Below the pieces are notes generated by a model. That model saw only the letters and a program-made list of their open reading frames with translations. It had not been told where the DNA came from and did no database searches. From Bacteroidales bacterium UBA4318 (lineage in GTDB: Bacteria; Bacteroidota; Bacteroidia; Bacteroidales; UBA932), in the NCBI GenBank assembly GCA_002393895.1, contig DGUE01000081.1:1-10888 (forward strand): a stretch of 10,888 bases of DNA, read 5' to 3'. Shown here piece by piece: positions 1 to 8,058 of the stretch. Position numbers and translations under genes: made by a program. Numbering within the stretch: position 1 is the stretch's first letter; each line of letters opens with the position of its first letter.

Positions 1-2871
1 TTCAAGGCCCTGACCGCCTTCCTCAAGATTTCCCTTACCGGTGAAGCAACGACAACGGTCAAGGACCTCACCCTCAAGGGCCTCGGCGACGAGCAGCTCA
101 GCGGCGATTTCGCTATCGACTTCACCACTTTCGCTCTCACCGGTTCGTCTACTGCCGATGCCGACAAGGTGGTCAAGCTCAATATCAACAAGGCACTTTC
201 CTCAACTCCTCTGGTGCTTTATATCCCCATCCCTGCTGGCAACTATGCATCTGGTTACCAGATTGAAATCATTGATTCCGAGGGTGGTATGATGAGAAAG
301 GCCGTTACTGCACGTACGGTTAAAGCGGGAGAACTGCGTGATATGGGTGCACTCGCATTCGAAGTCAACGTTACCGAAGATCCGAACATCGGAGGCATTC
401 CTGATGCCAAGGAATTCAAGGATTTCGCAGCTGCAGTCAACGAAGGCCGTTCCTTCAGCCGCTGGATCAACGAGAGCACCGGAGCAGTCGAGCTGCTTGC
501 GGACATCGACTTCGGCGGAGAGGAATGGACTCCTGTCGGAAATGCCAGTGTCAACACTTCCAATGCTATTACAGGCAGCGCCTTTACCGGCATATTTGAT
601 GGTAAAGGCCATACCGTAGACAACTTCAAGGTAAGCGTTCCTGCCTCCGGCGCCAATGTAGCCGCAGGTTTGTTCGGCGTAATCAGCGGAGCTACTGTTA
701 AGAACCTGGTTATCGGCGGGGATGCCGTAATCAAGAGCTCTTCCAACACCGGCTTCGTTACCATGGGTGCCGCGGTTGGTTTCGCTTCCGAATCCACCCT
801 TGAGAATATCGACAGCTATGCCAAACTGGTCGCTGATGCCGGAAAGGATAATGTCCGTTTGGTTGTCGGCGGTGCAATCGGCACCATCTTCTCTTCCGAG
901 ACCAAGGCATCTACCGCCAAGGATATCAAGGGACATGCATCCTTCGATGTTGTCAATACTGTCAATACCAAGAACGGCGCGACCGGCTTCATCGTCGGCG
1001 GCGTTATCGGATTGACCGATGGCAAGAATGTGGATGTGGCTCCCGTGAAGGTCGAGAATGCTGTCAACTATTCCGACTTCTCCGTGCAGGCAACCCGTAC
1101 TGCCGGTGTTATCGGAACCATGAACACCTTCTCCATCGCGGAAGGCTGTGCCAACTATGGAAATATCTCCTGCACCGATGTGAAGGCTTCCAACAGCCGC
1201 GTCGCGGGTATCGTTTCCGCAATGGGTAACAGCACCGCATTGAAGAACTGCGTCAACTATGGCGACGTCGTGTTCGCCGTCTCCGGAGACAGCACTCACG
1301 GATATGCCGGTGGTGTCGCAGGACAGACAAATGACGCCAATTCATTCACCTATTTCGATGGTTGCGCCAACTATGGTGCCGTCCTGTCCGACAGGTGGTT
1401 CGCAAGTAGCGACGATAAATACATGGGTATCATTTGCGCCAATTTCAACGCCAAGGTGGTTACGGTGAAGAACTGCATCCTGGGCGGCAAGATCGGCCCT
1501 TACACTCCTACCAATGAGAATCCGGTGATTACGATTACCTCGGAGAACTTCTCTCAGTACTACTCCCTGACGGCTGCTACCCGCACCGCCAAGGTGGTCT
1601 TCGAGAACAATACCTACGGCACCTATGCCGCTCCCGGCATCTCGACCGCACAGGATCTCAAGGACTTTGCAGCTGCGTACAACGCCGGCGCTGATATCAG
1701 CAAATGGACAAATGCAGACGGCGTAGTCGTGCTGCTCGACGATATCGACTGCTCCTCCATCACGGAATGGACCCCGATAGGCAACTGCACGCTGACCTCT
1801 ACCTGGGCCCACAATAAGGTTGAAACCAGCGGAAAGCTGTTCACTGGAACTTTCGATGGTAAGAATCACACCATCAAGAACCTGCATCTGAGCTTTGCTC
1901 CCACTGAAGCCAACGGCGCTTTCGGCTTCTTCGGAGGTGTCGGGGACGGCGGCGTGGTGAAGAATATCATCTTTGATAATACCTGCGCCTTGAACATCGA
2001 GACCGGGAAGGCCGGTGTCTTCGGCATGCTGGCTGGGCTTGTGCTGGACGGCAGCGTGGACAATGTCAAGAACTATGCGCCCATTACGGGTGGTGGTACT
2101 TCGGGGTTGGCAAACAATAATGCAGCCGGCCGTGTCACTGTCGGTGGCTTGATCGGATGGGTCCATGCCGCTACGAAAGATGTTACCGTCAGCAATCTTT
2201 ACAACGCCGGTGCGATAGGAACTTCTGCTGCCGAGTTCACCCGTGGTGGCAATGGCGGTAACGGTGCCAACGGATTTATGGTCGGAGGTGTTGTCGGATT
2301 CTCTTCCAATACCGCTAATGAGCAGACGCAGACACTCTCCAACCTGAAGAATGATGCCGACATCTACACCAATGCCGGTCGTGCTTCCGGAATTGTCTCT
2401 GCTGCCAACCGCTATACGATTGTGAAGGGTGCCGAAAACAACGGTGACATCCACCATTCCGCCAGCGGATCCTTCCGCCTCGGCGCCATCACCTGCATCA
2501 CTGCTGTCGGATGTGTGCTGGAGGACTGTGTGAACAAGGGTGACCTGATTGCCCCCGGCGTTGCTTCTGCTGCTGGCATCTGCTGCCTTGTCAATGACGA
2601 TACCGTCAAGATTACCAATTGCAGCAGCCTCGGAGCTACCATTGTGTGTACTGGTTTTGACACTGAAAATAACAAGGTTACCTATGCTGGTGCCTTCTAT
2701 GGCCAGTGCAATAAACTCGCTACTTTCAGTGGTTGTTCAGTAAGCGGCAAGGTGGGCAAAACCGCCGATGCTCTGGTGACCCTGACTGCGGAGAACTATT
2801 TCCCCTTCGTAGGACAGGTCAACGAGAAAAACACTACCATCTCCAAGGATAACATCAAGTTTGCGGAATGA
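1..2871 (+). CDS. Large exported repeat protein, 5'-truncated: fimbrillin-like segment plus two GLUG-type beta-helix modules
   Basis: The frame is open from the first base, so the true start and any signal peptide lie upstream; a GTG at 169 is only an internal codon. About the first 120 residues (bases 1-370) resemble the C-terminal half of Bacteroidetes fimbrillin-like domains: a strand-rich segment around 'FLKISLTG', then 'VLYIPIPAGNY' and a 'DSEGG' turn. After that come two tandem copies of a module. Each opens with a 'KDFAAA..NAG'-type helix and 'EWTP(V/I)GN', then 'FTG(I/T)FDGK.HT(V/I)', then many Gly-rich 'VGG(V/A)(I/V)G' rungs and Cys/Asn 'C.NYG.(I/V)' rungs, as in GLUG-motif (PF07581-like) parallel beta-helices. 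The product is probably a surface or periplasmic adhesin-like or ligand-binding protein; its ligand is unknown. The stop codon overlaps the next start (ATGA, 2868-2871), indicating translational coupling. The repeat fold is a good call; the specific role is not known. Confidence 0.85.
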   Translation, partial: FKALTAFLKISLTGEATTTVKDLTLKGLGDEQLSGDFAIDFTTFALTGSSTADADKVVKLNINKALSSTPLVLYIPIPAGNYASGYQIEIIDSEGGMMRKAVTARTVKAGELRDMGALAFEVNVTEDPNIGGIPDAKEFKDFAAAVNEGRSFSRWINESTGAVELLADIDFGGEEWTPVGNASVNTSNAITGSAFTGIFDGKGHTVDNFKVSVPASGANVAAGLFGVISGATVKNLVIGGDAVIKSSSNTGFVTMGAAVGFASESTLENIDSYAKLVADAGKDNVRLVVGGAIGTIFSSETKASTAKDIKGHASFDVVNTVNTKNGATGFIVGGVIGLTDGKNVDVAPVKVENAVNYSDFSVQATRTAGVIGTMNTFSIAEGCANYGNISCTDVKASNSRVAGIVSAMGNSTALKNCVNYGDVVFAVSGDSTHGYAGGVAGQTNDANSFTYFDGCANYGAVLSDRWFASSDDKYMGIICANFNAKVVTVKNCILGGKIGPYTPTNENPVITITSENFSQYYSLTAATRTAKVVFENNTYGTYAAPGISTAQDLKDFAAAYNAGADISKWTNADGVVVLLDDIDCSSITEWTPIGNCTLTSTWAHNKVETSGKLFTGTFDGKNHTIKNLHLSFAPTEANGAFGFFGGVGDGGVVKNIIFDNTCALNIETGKAGVFGMLAGLVLDGSVDNVKNYAPITGGGTSGLANNNAAGRVTVGGLIGWVHAATKDVTVSNLYNAGAIGTSAAEFTRGGNGGNGANGFMVGGVVGFSSNTANEQTQTLSNLKNDADIYTNAGRASGIVSAANRYTIVKGAENNGDIHHSASGSFRLGAITCITAVGCVLEDCVNKGDLIAPGVASAAGICCLVNDDTVKITNCSSLGATIVCTGFDTENNKVTYAGAFYGQCNKLATFSGCSVSGKVGKTADALVTLTAENYFPFVGQVNEKNTTISKDNIKFAE
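394..2868 (+). repeat. Tandem duplication of a ~414-residue GLUG-type module inside the first gene
   Basis: Module 1 spans about 394-1635 and module 2 about 1636-2868. They align from end to end. The openings 'GIPDAKEFKDFAAAVNEG' (394) and 'GISTAQDLKDFAAAYNAG' (1636) are offset by exactly 1242 bp. The pairs 'EEWTPVGN' / 'TEWTPIGN' and 'FTGIFDGKGHT' / 'FTGTFDGKNHT' follow. The modules close with 'GGKIG...ITITSENF' and 'SGKVG...VTLTAENY'. Middle parts have diverged considerably, so this is an old domain duplication rather than a recent DNA repeat. The boundaries are read by eye. Confidence 0.8.
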
Positions 2872-3836
2872 AAAAGCTTCTGACCGTTATCCTTACCCTT
2901 ATGCTTCTTTCCCTTTCCTGCCTTGCCGGCGGGAAGGGGAAGGAGTTTAAGCTTCTCTACTGGAACATACAGAACGGGATGTGGCACGACCAGGGCAATG
3001 GTTATGACGGTTTCGTCAAATTTGTCCAGGAGCTGGATCCGGACATCTGCGTATGGTGCGAGGCTGAGTCCCGTTATGTAACGGACAAGGCTGTCAAGAT
3101 GCAGATCCCGGAAGACCAGTATCTCCCCTGGAACTGGGATATCCTGGCCGCCCGCTATGGGCACAAGTATACTCTCATTTGCGGCAAGCGGGATACCTTC
3201 CCTCAGGTTATCACCTCCAAGTATCCTCTTAAAATCGTCCGCCGCATCACCGGCAACGGGGAAGATATCATCGTTGTCCATGGAGCCGGATGGGCGAAGG
3301 TAGACCTGGGCAAAGCGGGCGTACTTAACCTTGTGACCCTGCATACCTGGCCCCAGCGCTATGCCTATCTGGCGGAGGACCAGAAGGCATCTTCCGCCGC
3401 CCAGGGCGGAGATGTTTTCCGCTCTCGGGAGATTCAGTACATCTGCGAGCAGACCATAGCCACCGTGCCGGATGCCTCCGGACAGTATTGGCTGATGACG
3501 GGGGATTTCAACGCCATTTCCCCGGCAGATAATTACCACTATGGGATGGATCTTTCCGACAAGGCTTTCCTGGTGCACGATTATGTGCGGAACAATACTC
3601 CGTACATCGATGTGATAGAACGTTTCTATCCCGGAGAATTCTGCAAGAGCACCTTTTCGGGAAGGCGTATCGATATGGTTTATGTGACTCCTGCTCTTTT
3701 CGATAGGATTACTTCCGCCCGTCATCTGTACGACGGCTTCGCCGAATCCAGCAGGGATCCCCGCGGCAAAGAAGTCGGAAACTTCTGTCACCCCTCGGAC
3801 CATTATCCCATTCTGGTGACGTTTAAATTAAAATAA
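2868..3836 (+). CDS. Secreted endonuclease/exonuclease/phosphatase (DNase I-fold) family protein
   Basis: This 322-residue protein has an N-terminal signal peptide (residues 1 to about 20, 'MKKLLTVILTLMLLSLSCLA'). Cleavage after Ala20 is plausible; Cys18 gives only a poor lipobox. The mature part carries the complete metal-dependent EEP active-site set: Asn33 in 'YWNIQNG', Glu65 in 'CEAE', His159 in 'TLHTW', Asp213/Asn215 in 'TGDFNA', Asp269 in 'RRIDMVYV', and the terminal Asp311-His312 in 'PSDHYPI'. The family hydrolyses phosphodiesters or phosphomonoesters (DNA, sphingomyelin, phosphoinositides and others); the substrate cannot be read here. The start codon overlaps the upstream stop (ATGA), and the next gene, a secreted phosphatase, begins 8 bp after its stop. 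Cotranscription and a shared extracytoplasmic phosphate-ester job are therefore likely. Family assignment is firm; substrate is inference only. Confidence 0.92.
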   Translation: MKKLLTVILTLMLLSLSCLAGGKGKEFKLLYWNIQNGMWHDQGNGYDGFVKFVQELDPDICVWCEAESRYVTDKAVKMQIPEDQYLPWNWDILAARYGHKYTLICGKRDTFPQVITSKYPLKIVRRITGNGEDIIVVHGAGWAKVDLGKAGVLNLVTLHTWPQRYAYLAEDQKASSAAQGGDVFRSREIQYICEQTIATVPDASGQYWLMTGDFNAISPADNYHYGMDLSDKAFLVHDYVRNNTPYIDVIERFYPGEFCKSTFSGRRIDMVYVTPALFDRITSARHLYDGFAESSRDPRGKEVGNFCHPSDHYPILVTFKLK

Positions 3837-3844
3837 TAAGGAGA

Positions 3845-5125
3845 ATGCGCAGATTCATAGCCTTCATACTCGCGGGGATGGCGCTTGCCGCCGTTCCAGC
3901 GTCTGCCCAGACTATCAAAGAGGCAGTATATGCCGACCTTAACAAGGCCGGAGGCGTGTACTATATGTATGAATTCAAGGAGCATAAGGTTACTCCGCCG
4001 CCCAAAGGCTATACTCCTGTCTATATGAGCCACTATGGCCGCCACGGGGCCCGATACCTGCTGAATGATACACAGTATGAACGCAGCCTTGGCGTGCTCC
4101 GTGCAGCACATGAGCAGAATGCACTCACGGAGGTGGGGGAGAGAATCTGGCAGGAGGCATCCGCCTACTTCGAGGAGGAATGCCGTTTCCGGGCCGGAGA
4201 CCTGACCCCACTTGGCTGGAATCAGCATTATAGAATCGCCCTGGAAATCTACAATGCAAACAAAAAGTTTTTCAAGAAACACCCGGTTGTGACGGCCGGT
4301 GCCACACAGGTGCCCCGGTGCATAGTTTCGATGGCGGCTTTCTGCCAGGGGCTTGCGAGTGCGGATCCTTCGCTTCAGATATATGAGGCAGCATCCAAGG
4401 CGGAACTCGATGAAATCAATCCCCATGCAGACGAGAATCCCCGTCGGACCAATGTCCGGATGGAGGGAGGCAGGTATTCGCGTATAGATCCCTGGGGAAC
4501 GGGGCTCAAAGGTTTCATCGATGCCAGGATAGACCACCGTGCGATATCCGGACGTATCTTCGTCGATCCGGATTTCCCGAAACCGTTCAGGGGCACCCGG
4601 TCTTTCGTTACAGACTTTTACGACTTGGTGTTCAACATGCAGTGCACCCCTACGAAACGCAGCCTGATGTGGTTTTTTACACCGGATGAGTGTTATAAGC
4701 TCTGGGAGATAAACAACTATATCCACTATATGGAATCGGCTCCTCCGGCCACCAGGCGGGACATGCCTGCACTGATGAACATGATTGCCGATGCCGACAG
4801 TGCCTTGACAGCCGGGGTGCCTACAGTGCGTCTTCGTTTCGGCCACGATACGGTATTCCTCTTCCTCATATCCGTTTTCGGTGCGGACGGATATGGCATC
4901 GTTCCATCCAGCGCCGATGAGATATCTGCGACATGGGCCAATTACAGGGCACCCATGGCTGCGACCCTGTATCTTCTGTTTTGCAAGAACAAGGCAGGAA
5001 ACGTCCTGGTGAAAATGGTTGTGAATGGAGAGGAGGCTACACTGCCTCTTGAGCCCGTTACCGGCCCTTGGTATAACTGGGAAGATCTTAAGAGTTTACT
5101 CCGCAGCCCGGCTCTTGCTCACTAG
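3845..5125 (+). CDS. Secreted histidine-type acid phosphatase (phytase-like, His_Phos_2 clade)
   Basis: A 426-residue exported protein. A signal peptide covers residues 1-21, with the cleavage motif Ala-Ser-Ala before Gln22. The catalytic RHGxR motif is at residues 66-70 within 'SHYGRHGARYL', with His67 as the expected phospho-accepting nucleophile. The proton-donor motif 'GHDT' is at residues 333-336, the HD form seen in AppA-type acid phosphatases rather than the HAE form of MINPP-type enzymes. Length fits branch 2 histidine phosphatases. It hydrolyses phosphomonoesters in the periplasm or outside the cell; phytate, sugar phosphates or nucleotides are possible substrates. AAGGAG at 3838-3843 sits unusually close to the ATG (one base). 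It follows the EEP gene by 8 bp, so the two are probably one transcript. Its last 30 bases overlap the convergent permease gene. Confidence 0.92.
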   Translation: MRRFIAFILAGMALAAVPASAQTIKEAVYADLNKAGGVYYMYEFKEHKVTPPPKGYTPVYMSHYGRHGARYLLNDTQYERSLGVLRAAHEQNALTEVGERIWQEASAYFEEECRFRAGDLTPLGWNQHYRIALEIYNANKKFFKKHPVVTAGATQVPRCIVSMAAFCQGLASADPSLQIYEAASKAELDEINPHADENPRRTNVRMEGGRYSRIDPWGTGLKGFIDARIDHRAISGRIFVDPDFPKPFRGTRSFVTDFYDLVFNMQCTPTKRSLMWFFTPDECYKLWEINNYIHYMESAPPATRRDMPALMNMIADADSALTAGVPTVRLRFGHDTVFLFLISVFGADGYGIVPSSADEISATWANYRAPMAATLYLLFCKNKAGNVLVKMVVNGEEATLPLEPVTGPWYNWEDLKSLLRSPALAH

Positions 5126-6007
5126 GATCACGCCTCCTACGATGAGAAGGGCTGAGAGCACTTTCTGCCATGAGATGGCGTCCATTCCAGCCCATATGCC
5201 GATGATAGCTGCAATTATTGGTTGCAGATAGGTATACATGCTCACCAGTGTAGGGCGTATCCGCTTCTGCCCGTAAGAAATGAGAAAGTATGCCACAAAT
5301 GTGGCGAAGAATATAAGGTATCCTATCTCCCAGCAGATGCTTGCAGGCAGAGCGGCGAAGTCGGTGTACATGAGACCATGGACAGAGAAAGGAATCGAGA
5401 ATACGAGAGAAAAGAGAAACATCCACTTCATAAACGTCACCACCCCGTAGCGTGAAATCAGCGGCCTGAACGCGCCTAGATATAGCGAAAAGGTGATGCC
5501 GTTAACAAGCAGGAGCGCTATGCCCATCGGGGTGGTGGATGCCACTCCGTCAGCATGGACCGAATTGAATATTAGGAAGAGAACGCCTGCGAAGCTGAGC
5601 GCAACTCCTGTGGCTTTTTTCAAAGTGATGGGTTCCTTCAGGAAAAGGAACGCGAAGAACATAGTGAAGATGGGCCCCAGGGTGCCTAGAATCCCTGTGT
5701 CGAGGGGCGTTGCCATAGTGATGGCAGAGAGAAAGGTCAGTTGCGGAACGAAGAGCCCGGTGAGGGATGCCAGAGCTATCTTAGCATAGTCCTTTCGTTC
5801 TACCTTCTCTTTAGGAAGGAATGCGGACAGCAGCCAGAAGAGGATGCTGGCTCCTGCCGCTCTTAAAGTAAATAGAACAATGGGTTGAACCGCCTCGGCA
5901 TTCGCGATATCTTTGCAAAAAATCAGATTGAGCCCAAAGATGGTATATGTTCCGGCAGTTGCCAGATGCCCTGTCAGTTTTTGCTGCCTTGCTTCATTCG
6001 TTACCAT
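5096..6007 (-). CDS. EamA-family (DMT superfamily) transporter
   Basis: A 303-residue inner-membrane protein with about ten hydrophobic segments arranged as two EamA repeats. The first half runs from about residue 14 to 150, with 'TLRAAGASILFWLLSAF' and 'LGPIFTMFFAFLFLKEP', the usual conserved 'E' after TM4. The second half runs from about 162 to 297, with 'YTYLQPIIAAIIGIW' and 'LIVGGVILVSKS'. The family exports or exchanges small metabolites such as amino acids or nucleotide-like compounds; no substrate can be inferred. The start is chosen at the ATG preceding 'VTNEARQQK', about 30 bp downstream of a TACATTTG -7 box. Its 3' end overlaps the phosphatase gene by 30 bp tail-to-tail, so neither gene has room for an independent intergenic terminator. 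It is transcribed divergently from the yccF-like gene. Confidence 0.93.
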   Translation of the reverse strand: MVTNEARQQKLTGHLATAGTYTIFGLNLIFCKDIANAEAVQPIVLFTLRAAGASILFWLLSAFLPKEKVERKDYAKIALASLTGLFVPQLTFLSAITMATPLDTGILGTLGPIFTMFFAFLFLKEPITLKKATGVALSFAGVLFLIFNSVHADGVASTTPMGIALLLVNGITFSLYLGAFRPLISRYGVVTFMKWMFLFSLVFSIPFSVHGLMYTDFAALPASICWEIGYLIFFATFVAYFLISYGQKRIRPTLVSMYTYLQPIIAAIIGIWAGMDAISWQKVLSALLIVGGVILVSKSRAAE

Positions 6008-6036
6008 CTTTCAGTCTTTTCCACGAAATACGGTGG

Positions 6037-6044
6037 CAAATGTA
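6037..6044 (-). promoter_or_regulatory. Bacteroidetes -7 promoter box (TACATTTG) for the EamA gene
   Basis: Read on the minus strand, this is TACATTTG followed by CC. It matches the primary-sigma -7 consensus TAnnTTTG of Bacteroidetes and lies about 30 bp upstream of the permease ATG. I do not find a good TTTG -33 element at the usual distance, so this is a partial promoter match. Confidence 0.5.
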
Positions 6045-6049
6045 GGGAA

Positions 6050-6057
6050 TAATTTTG
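6050..6057 (+). promoter_or_regulatory. Bacteroidetes -7 promoter box (TAATTTTG) for the yccF-like gene and possibly the genes after it
   Basis: TAATTTTG followed by CA matches TAnnTTTG and lies 43 bp before the YccF-family ATG. It is back-to-back with the opposite-strand box at 6037-6044, separated by 5 bp, so the two transcripts share a very compact divergent control region. No clear -33 TTTG is present upstream. Confidence 0.5.
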
Positions 6058-6100
6058 CAAATGCGGCAGGGAAAGTATAACTTTACAAGAAAAACAGGAT

Positions 6101-6469
6101 ATGAGTTTATTCGGCAACATAATCTGGCTCATTCTGGGAGGCCTGTTAACAGCCATACTTTACTGGCTGAACGGGCTGCTGATGTGTATTACCATTATCG
6201 GCATACCTTTCGGTGTGCAATTGATAAAAATCGGGACCTATGCGCTTTGGCCCTTTGGCCACGAAATGGTGAATAAGCCCAATGAACCCGGTTGCCTGTC
6301 CATAGTGATGAACCTTCTCTGGGTGCTCCTGGGATGGTGGGAGACAGCGCTCGTGCATGTGGTTTTTGGGCTTATCTTCTGCATCACCATCGTTGGAATC
6401 CCCTTTGGGCTCCAGCATTTCAAGATCGCCATCGGCTCAATCTTCCCTTTCGGAAAAGAAATTCAGTAA
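6101..6469 (+). CDS. yccF: YccF-family inner-membrane protein
   Basis: A 122-residue, very hydrophobic protein made of two homologous YccF units (PF03733-like). The motif CITIxGIPFG occurs twice, at residues 29-38 and 94-103. Each copy is followed by a short amphipathic stretch ending in 'WPFGHE' (50-55) or 'FPFGKE' (115-120). 'LLGWWETALVH' in the second half matches the conserved 'GWW' region of Escherichia coli YccF. The family is uncharacterised and no activity is established. The ATG at 6101 gives a natural N-terminus ('MSLFGNIIWLILGG') 43 bp after a -7 box. It lies 49 bp upstream of the VWA lipoprotein gene and may lead its transcript. Confidence 0.9.
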   Translation: MSLFGNIIWLILGGLLTAILYWLNGLLMCITIIGIPFGVQLIKIGTYALWPFGHEMVNKPNEPGCLSIVMNLLWVLLGWWETALVHVVFGLIFCITIVGIPFGLQHFKIAIGSIFPFGKEIQ

Positions 6470-6518
6470 ACTCCGTGCAAGATTTCTGATTATTCGGATT
6501 TACCATTCAGAACAAGCA

Positions 6519-8054
6519 ATGAATGGTATGAAAAAGAATAGTCTTATTGCAATGGTGTCGATGGCTGTAATGGCCGTAGCAACGATGTCCTGCTCGAAAG
6601 AAGCGTACTTCTATGACGCATTCTACCCCGGGGATGTAAATTATATGGAAGGTGAAGGCGAGTTGGAGCCTGAGCCCGGCGATAACTTCTACGAGATTAA
6701 GGAGAACGCTTTCATCCTGACTGCCGAGCAGCCGGTGTCCACTTTTTCGGTGGATGCCGATGGCGCCACCTATGCATATATGCGCAGATGCCTGAGGGAC
6801 ATGAAAACCCTGCCTCAGCCTAACGCTGTGCGGATAGAGGAATATCTCAACTATTTTACTTTCGATTACGCGGATCCCACCGGCAGCGAGATGCTTGCCA
6901 TCAACGCCGAACTCGGGGAATGCCCCTGGAATGCGGAACATAAACTCCTTCGCCTCGGCTTGAAAGGGAAGAGCCTCACGGACAGCGAAATCCCGGATGC
7001 CAACTACATCCTTCTGGTCGATGTGTCCGGCTCCATGAACGGCGATGACCGCCTTGGGCTTGTAAAGACCGGTCTCACCACTATGATCGACTATATGAAA
7101 CCCACCGACCGCATCGCCATCATAACCTACGCCGGTTCCGTGAAGATGCTGCTGGAATCCACACTGGTAAAGGATGCCGCAAAGATCAAGAAGGCAATCA
7201 AGAACCTCAGCGCGAGCGGATCCACTGCAGGTGGCGCTGCGATGAAAATGGCTTATGAGGAAGCGTCCGAGCATTATATCAAGGGTGGCAACAACCGCAT
7301 AATCATGTGCACCGACGGTGACTTCAATGTTGGAGTCAGTTCCACCGAGGCGCTTGTGGAGATGGTGGAGAGTTATCTGGACAAAGGTATCTACCTGAGC
7401 ATAATGGGCTTTGGCACAGGTAATTATCAGGACAGCCGTATGGAGGATCTCTCCAACCACGGTAACGGCACGTATACCTATATAGATTGTGAAGAGGAGA
7501 TGCTCAAGGTGTTTGTGAACGAGCGCAGCCATTTCTACTCAGTCGCCAACGACACCAAGTGCCAGGTGAATTTCGATTCCACCGCAGTCAGCAGCTATCG
7601 CCTGATAGGTTACGAGAACAGGGTTATGAATAACGAAGATTTCGAAAACGACAAGAAGGATGCGGGAGAAATCGGAGCTGGCCAGACGGTAACAGCCCTC
7701 TATGAGGTAGTGCCCGGCCGCAATTTCACTGCTGGCACCAATGCAATGCGCTTCGATGTGCGCTACAAGAAGGCTCTTGGCGAGGAAAGCCGTCCGCTTA
7801 CGCTCAATGTGGCAGTCCCAGATATGGATGCATCAAGACAATTTATTGCCCCGGCCTCCGAGAATATGCTCTTTGCATCAGGAGTGGCTGCACTCGGGCT
7901 TTGCTTCCGCGATTCCAAATACCGTGGAGAGGCCACGTTGGAGATGGCGAAGGAACTTGTGGACAGTGGCCGCAGCTTCGACCCCGGCGATTTCCGTAAA
8001 CAATTATCCAACTTGATTGAAAATAGTCTTATCTTTGTTGAAAGCAAAAGATAA
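6519..8054 (+). CDS. YfbK-like von Willebrand factor type A lipoprotein
   Basis: A 511-residue predicted lipoprotein. The signal peptide ends at Cys25 in 'TMSCSKE', a style common among Bacteroidota lipoproteins. Residues about 60-155 match the YfbK-type N-terminal domain ('AEQPVSTFSVDADGA', 'VRIEEYLNYF', 'CPWNAEHKLLRLGLKG'). The VWA domain (about 160-330) has a complete MIDAS: DVSGS (Asp168, Ser170, Ser172), Thr236 in 'GSTAGG', and Asp266 in 'CTDGD'. The remainder matches the YfbK C-terminal domain (DUF3520-like). A protein-protein interaction role through a bound divalent metal is the usual function of the fold; the partner is unknown. I chose ATG 6519; ATG 6528 is an equally plausible start. 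An in-frame GTG at 6357 would overlap the yccF-like gene and bury the signal peptide. The next gene starts 4 bp after the stop, so cotranscription with the NigD-like, sigma and anti-sigma genes is likely. Confidence 0.93.
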   Translation: MNGMKKNSLIAMVSMAVMAVATMSCSKEAYFYDAFYPGDVNYMEGEGELEPEPGDNFYEIKENAFILTAEQPVSTFSVDADGATYAYMRRCLRDMKTLPQPNAVRIEEYLNYFTFDYADPTGSEMLAINAELGECPWNAEHKLLRLGLKGKSLTDSEIPDANYILLVDVSGSMNGDDRLGLVKTGLTTMIDYMKPTDRIAIITYAGSVKMLLESTLVKDAAKIKKAIKNLSASGSTAGGAAMKMAYEEASEHYIKGGNNRIIMCTDGDFNVGVSSTEALVEMVESYLDKGIYLSIMGFGTGNYQDSRMEDLSNHGNGTYTYIDCEEEMLKVFVNERSHFYSVANDTKCQVNFDSTAVSSYRLIGYENRVMNNEDFENDKKDAGEIGAGQTVTALYEVVPGRNFTAGTNAMRFDVRYKKALGEESRPLTLNVAVPDMDASRQFIAPASENMLFASGVAALGLCFRDSKYRGEATLEMAKELVDSGRSFDPGDFRKQLSNLIENSLIFVESKR

Positions 8055-8058
8055 CATT

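Noticed and set aside
202..2457. Long antisense open frames opposite the GLUG-repeat gene (202-1299 and 1342-2457, minus strand)
   Set aside because: They mirror a strongly supported repeat protein, have no recognisable domain or promoter, and arise from codon bias in the GC-rich repeats.
2796..4846. Antisense open frames opposite the EEP and phosphatase genes (2796-3803 and 3803-4846)
   Set aside because: The plus-strand genes carry intact signal peptides and catalytic motifs; the antisense products match nothing I recognise.
6357..6518. Upstream GTG start extending the VWA gene into the yccF-like gene
   Set aside because: It would add about 54 residues translated from the yccF-like coding region ahead of a clear lipoprotein signal peptide.
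6507..7532. Antisense open frame opposite the VWA gene
   Set aside because: The plus strand has a complete lipobox, MIDAS and YfbK-type domains; the antisense product is rich in His and Cys without any motif.
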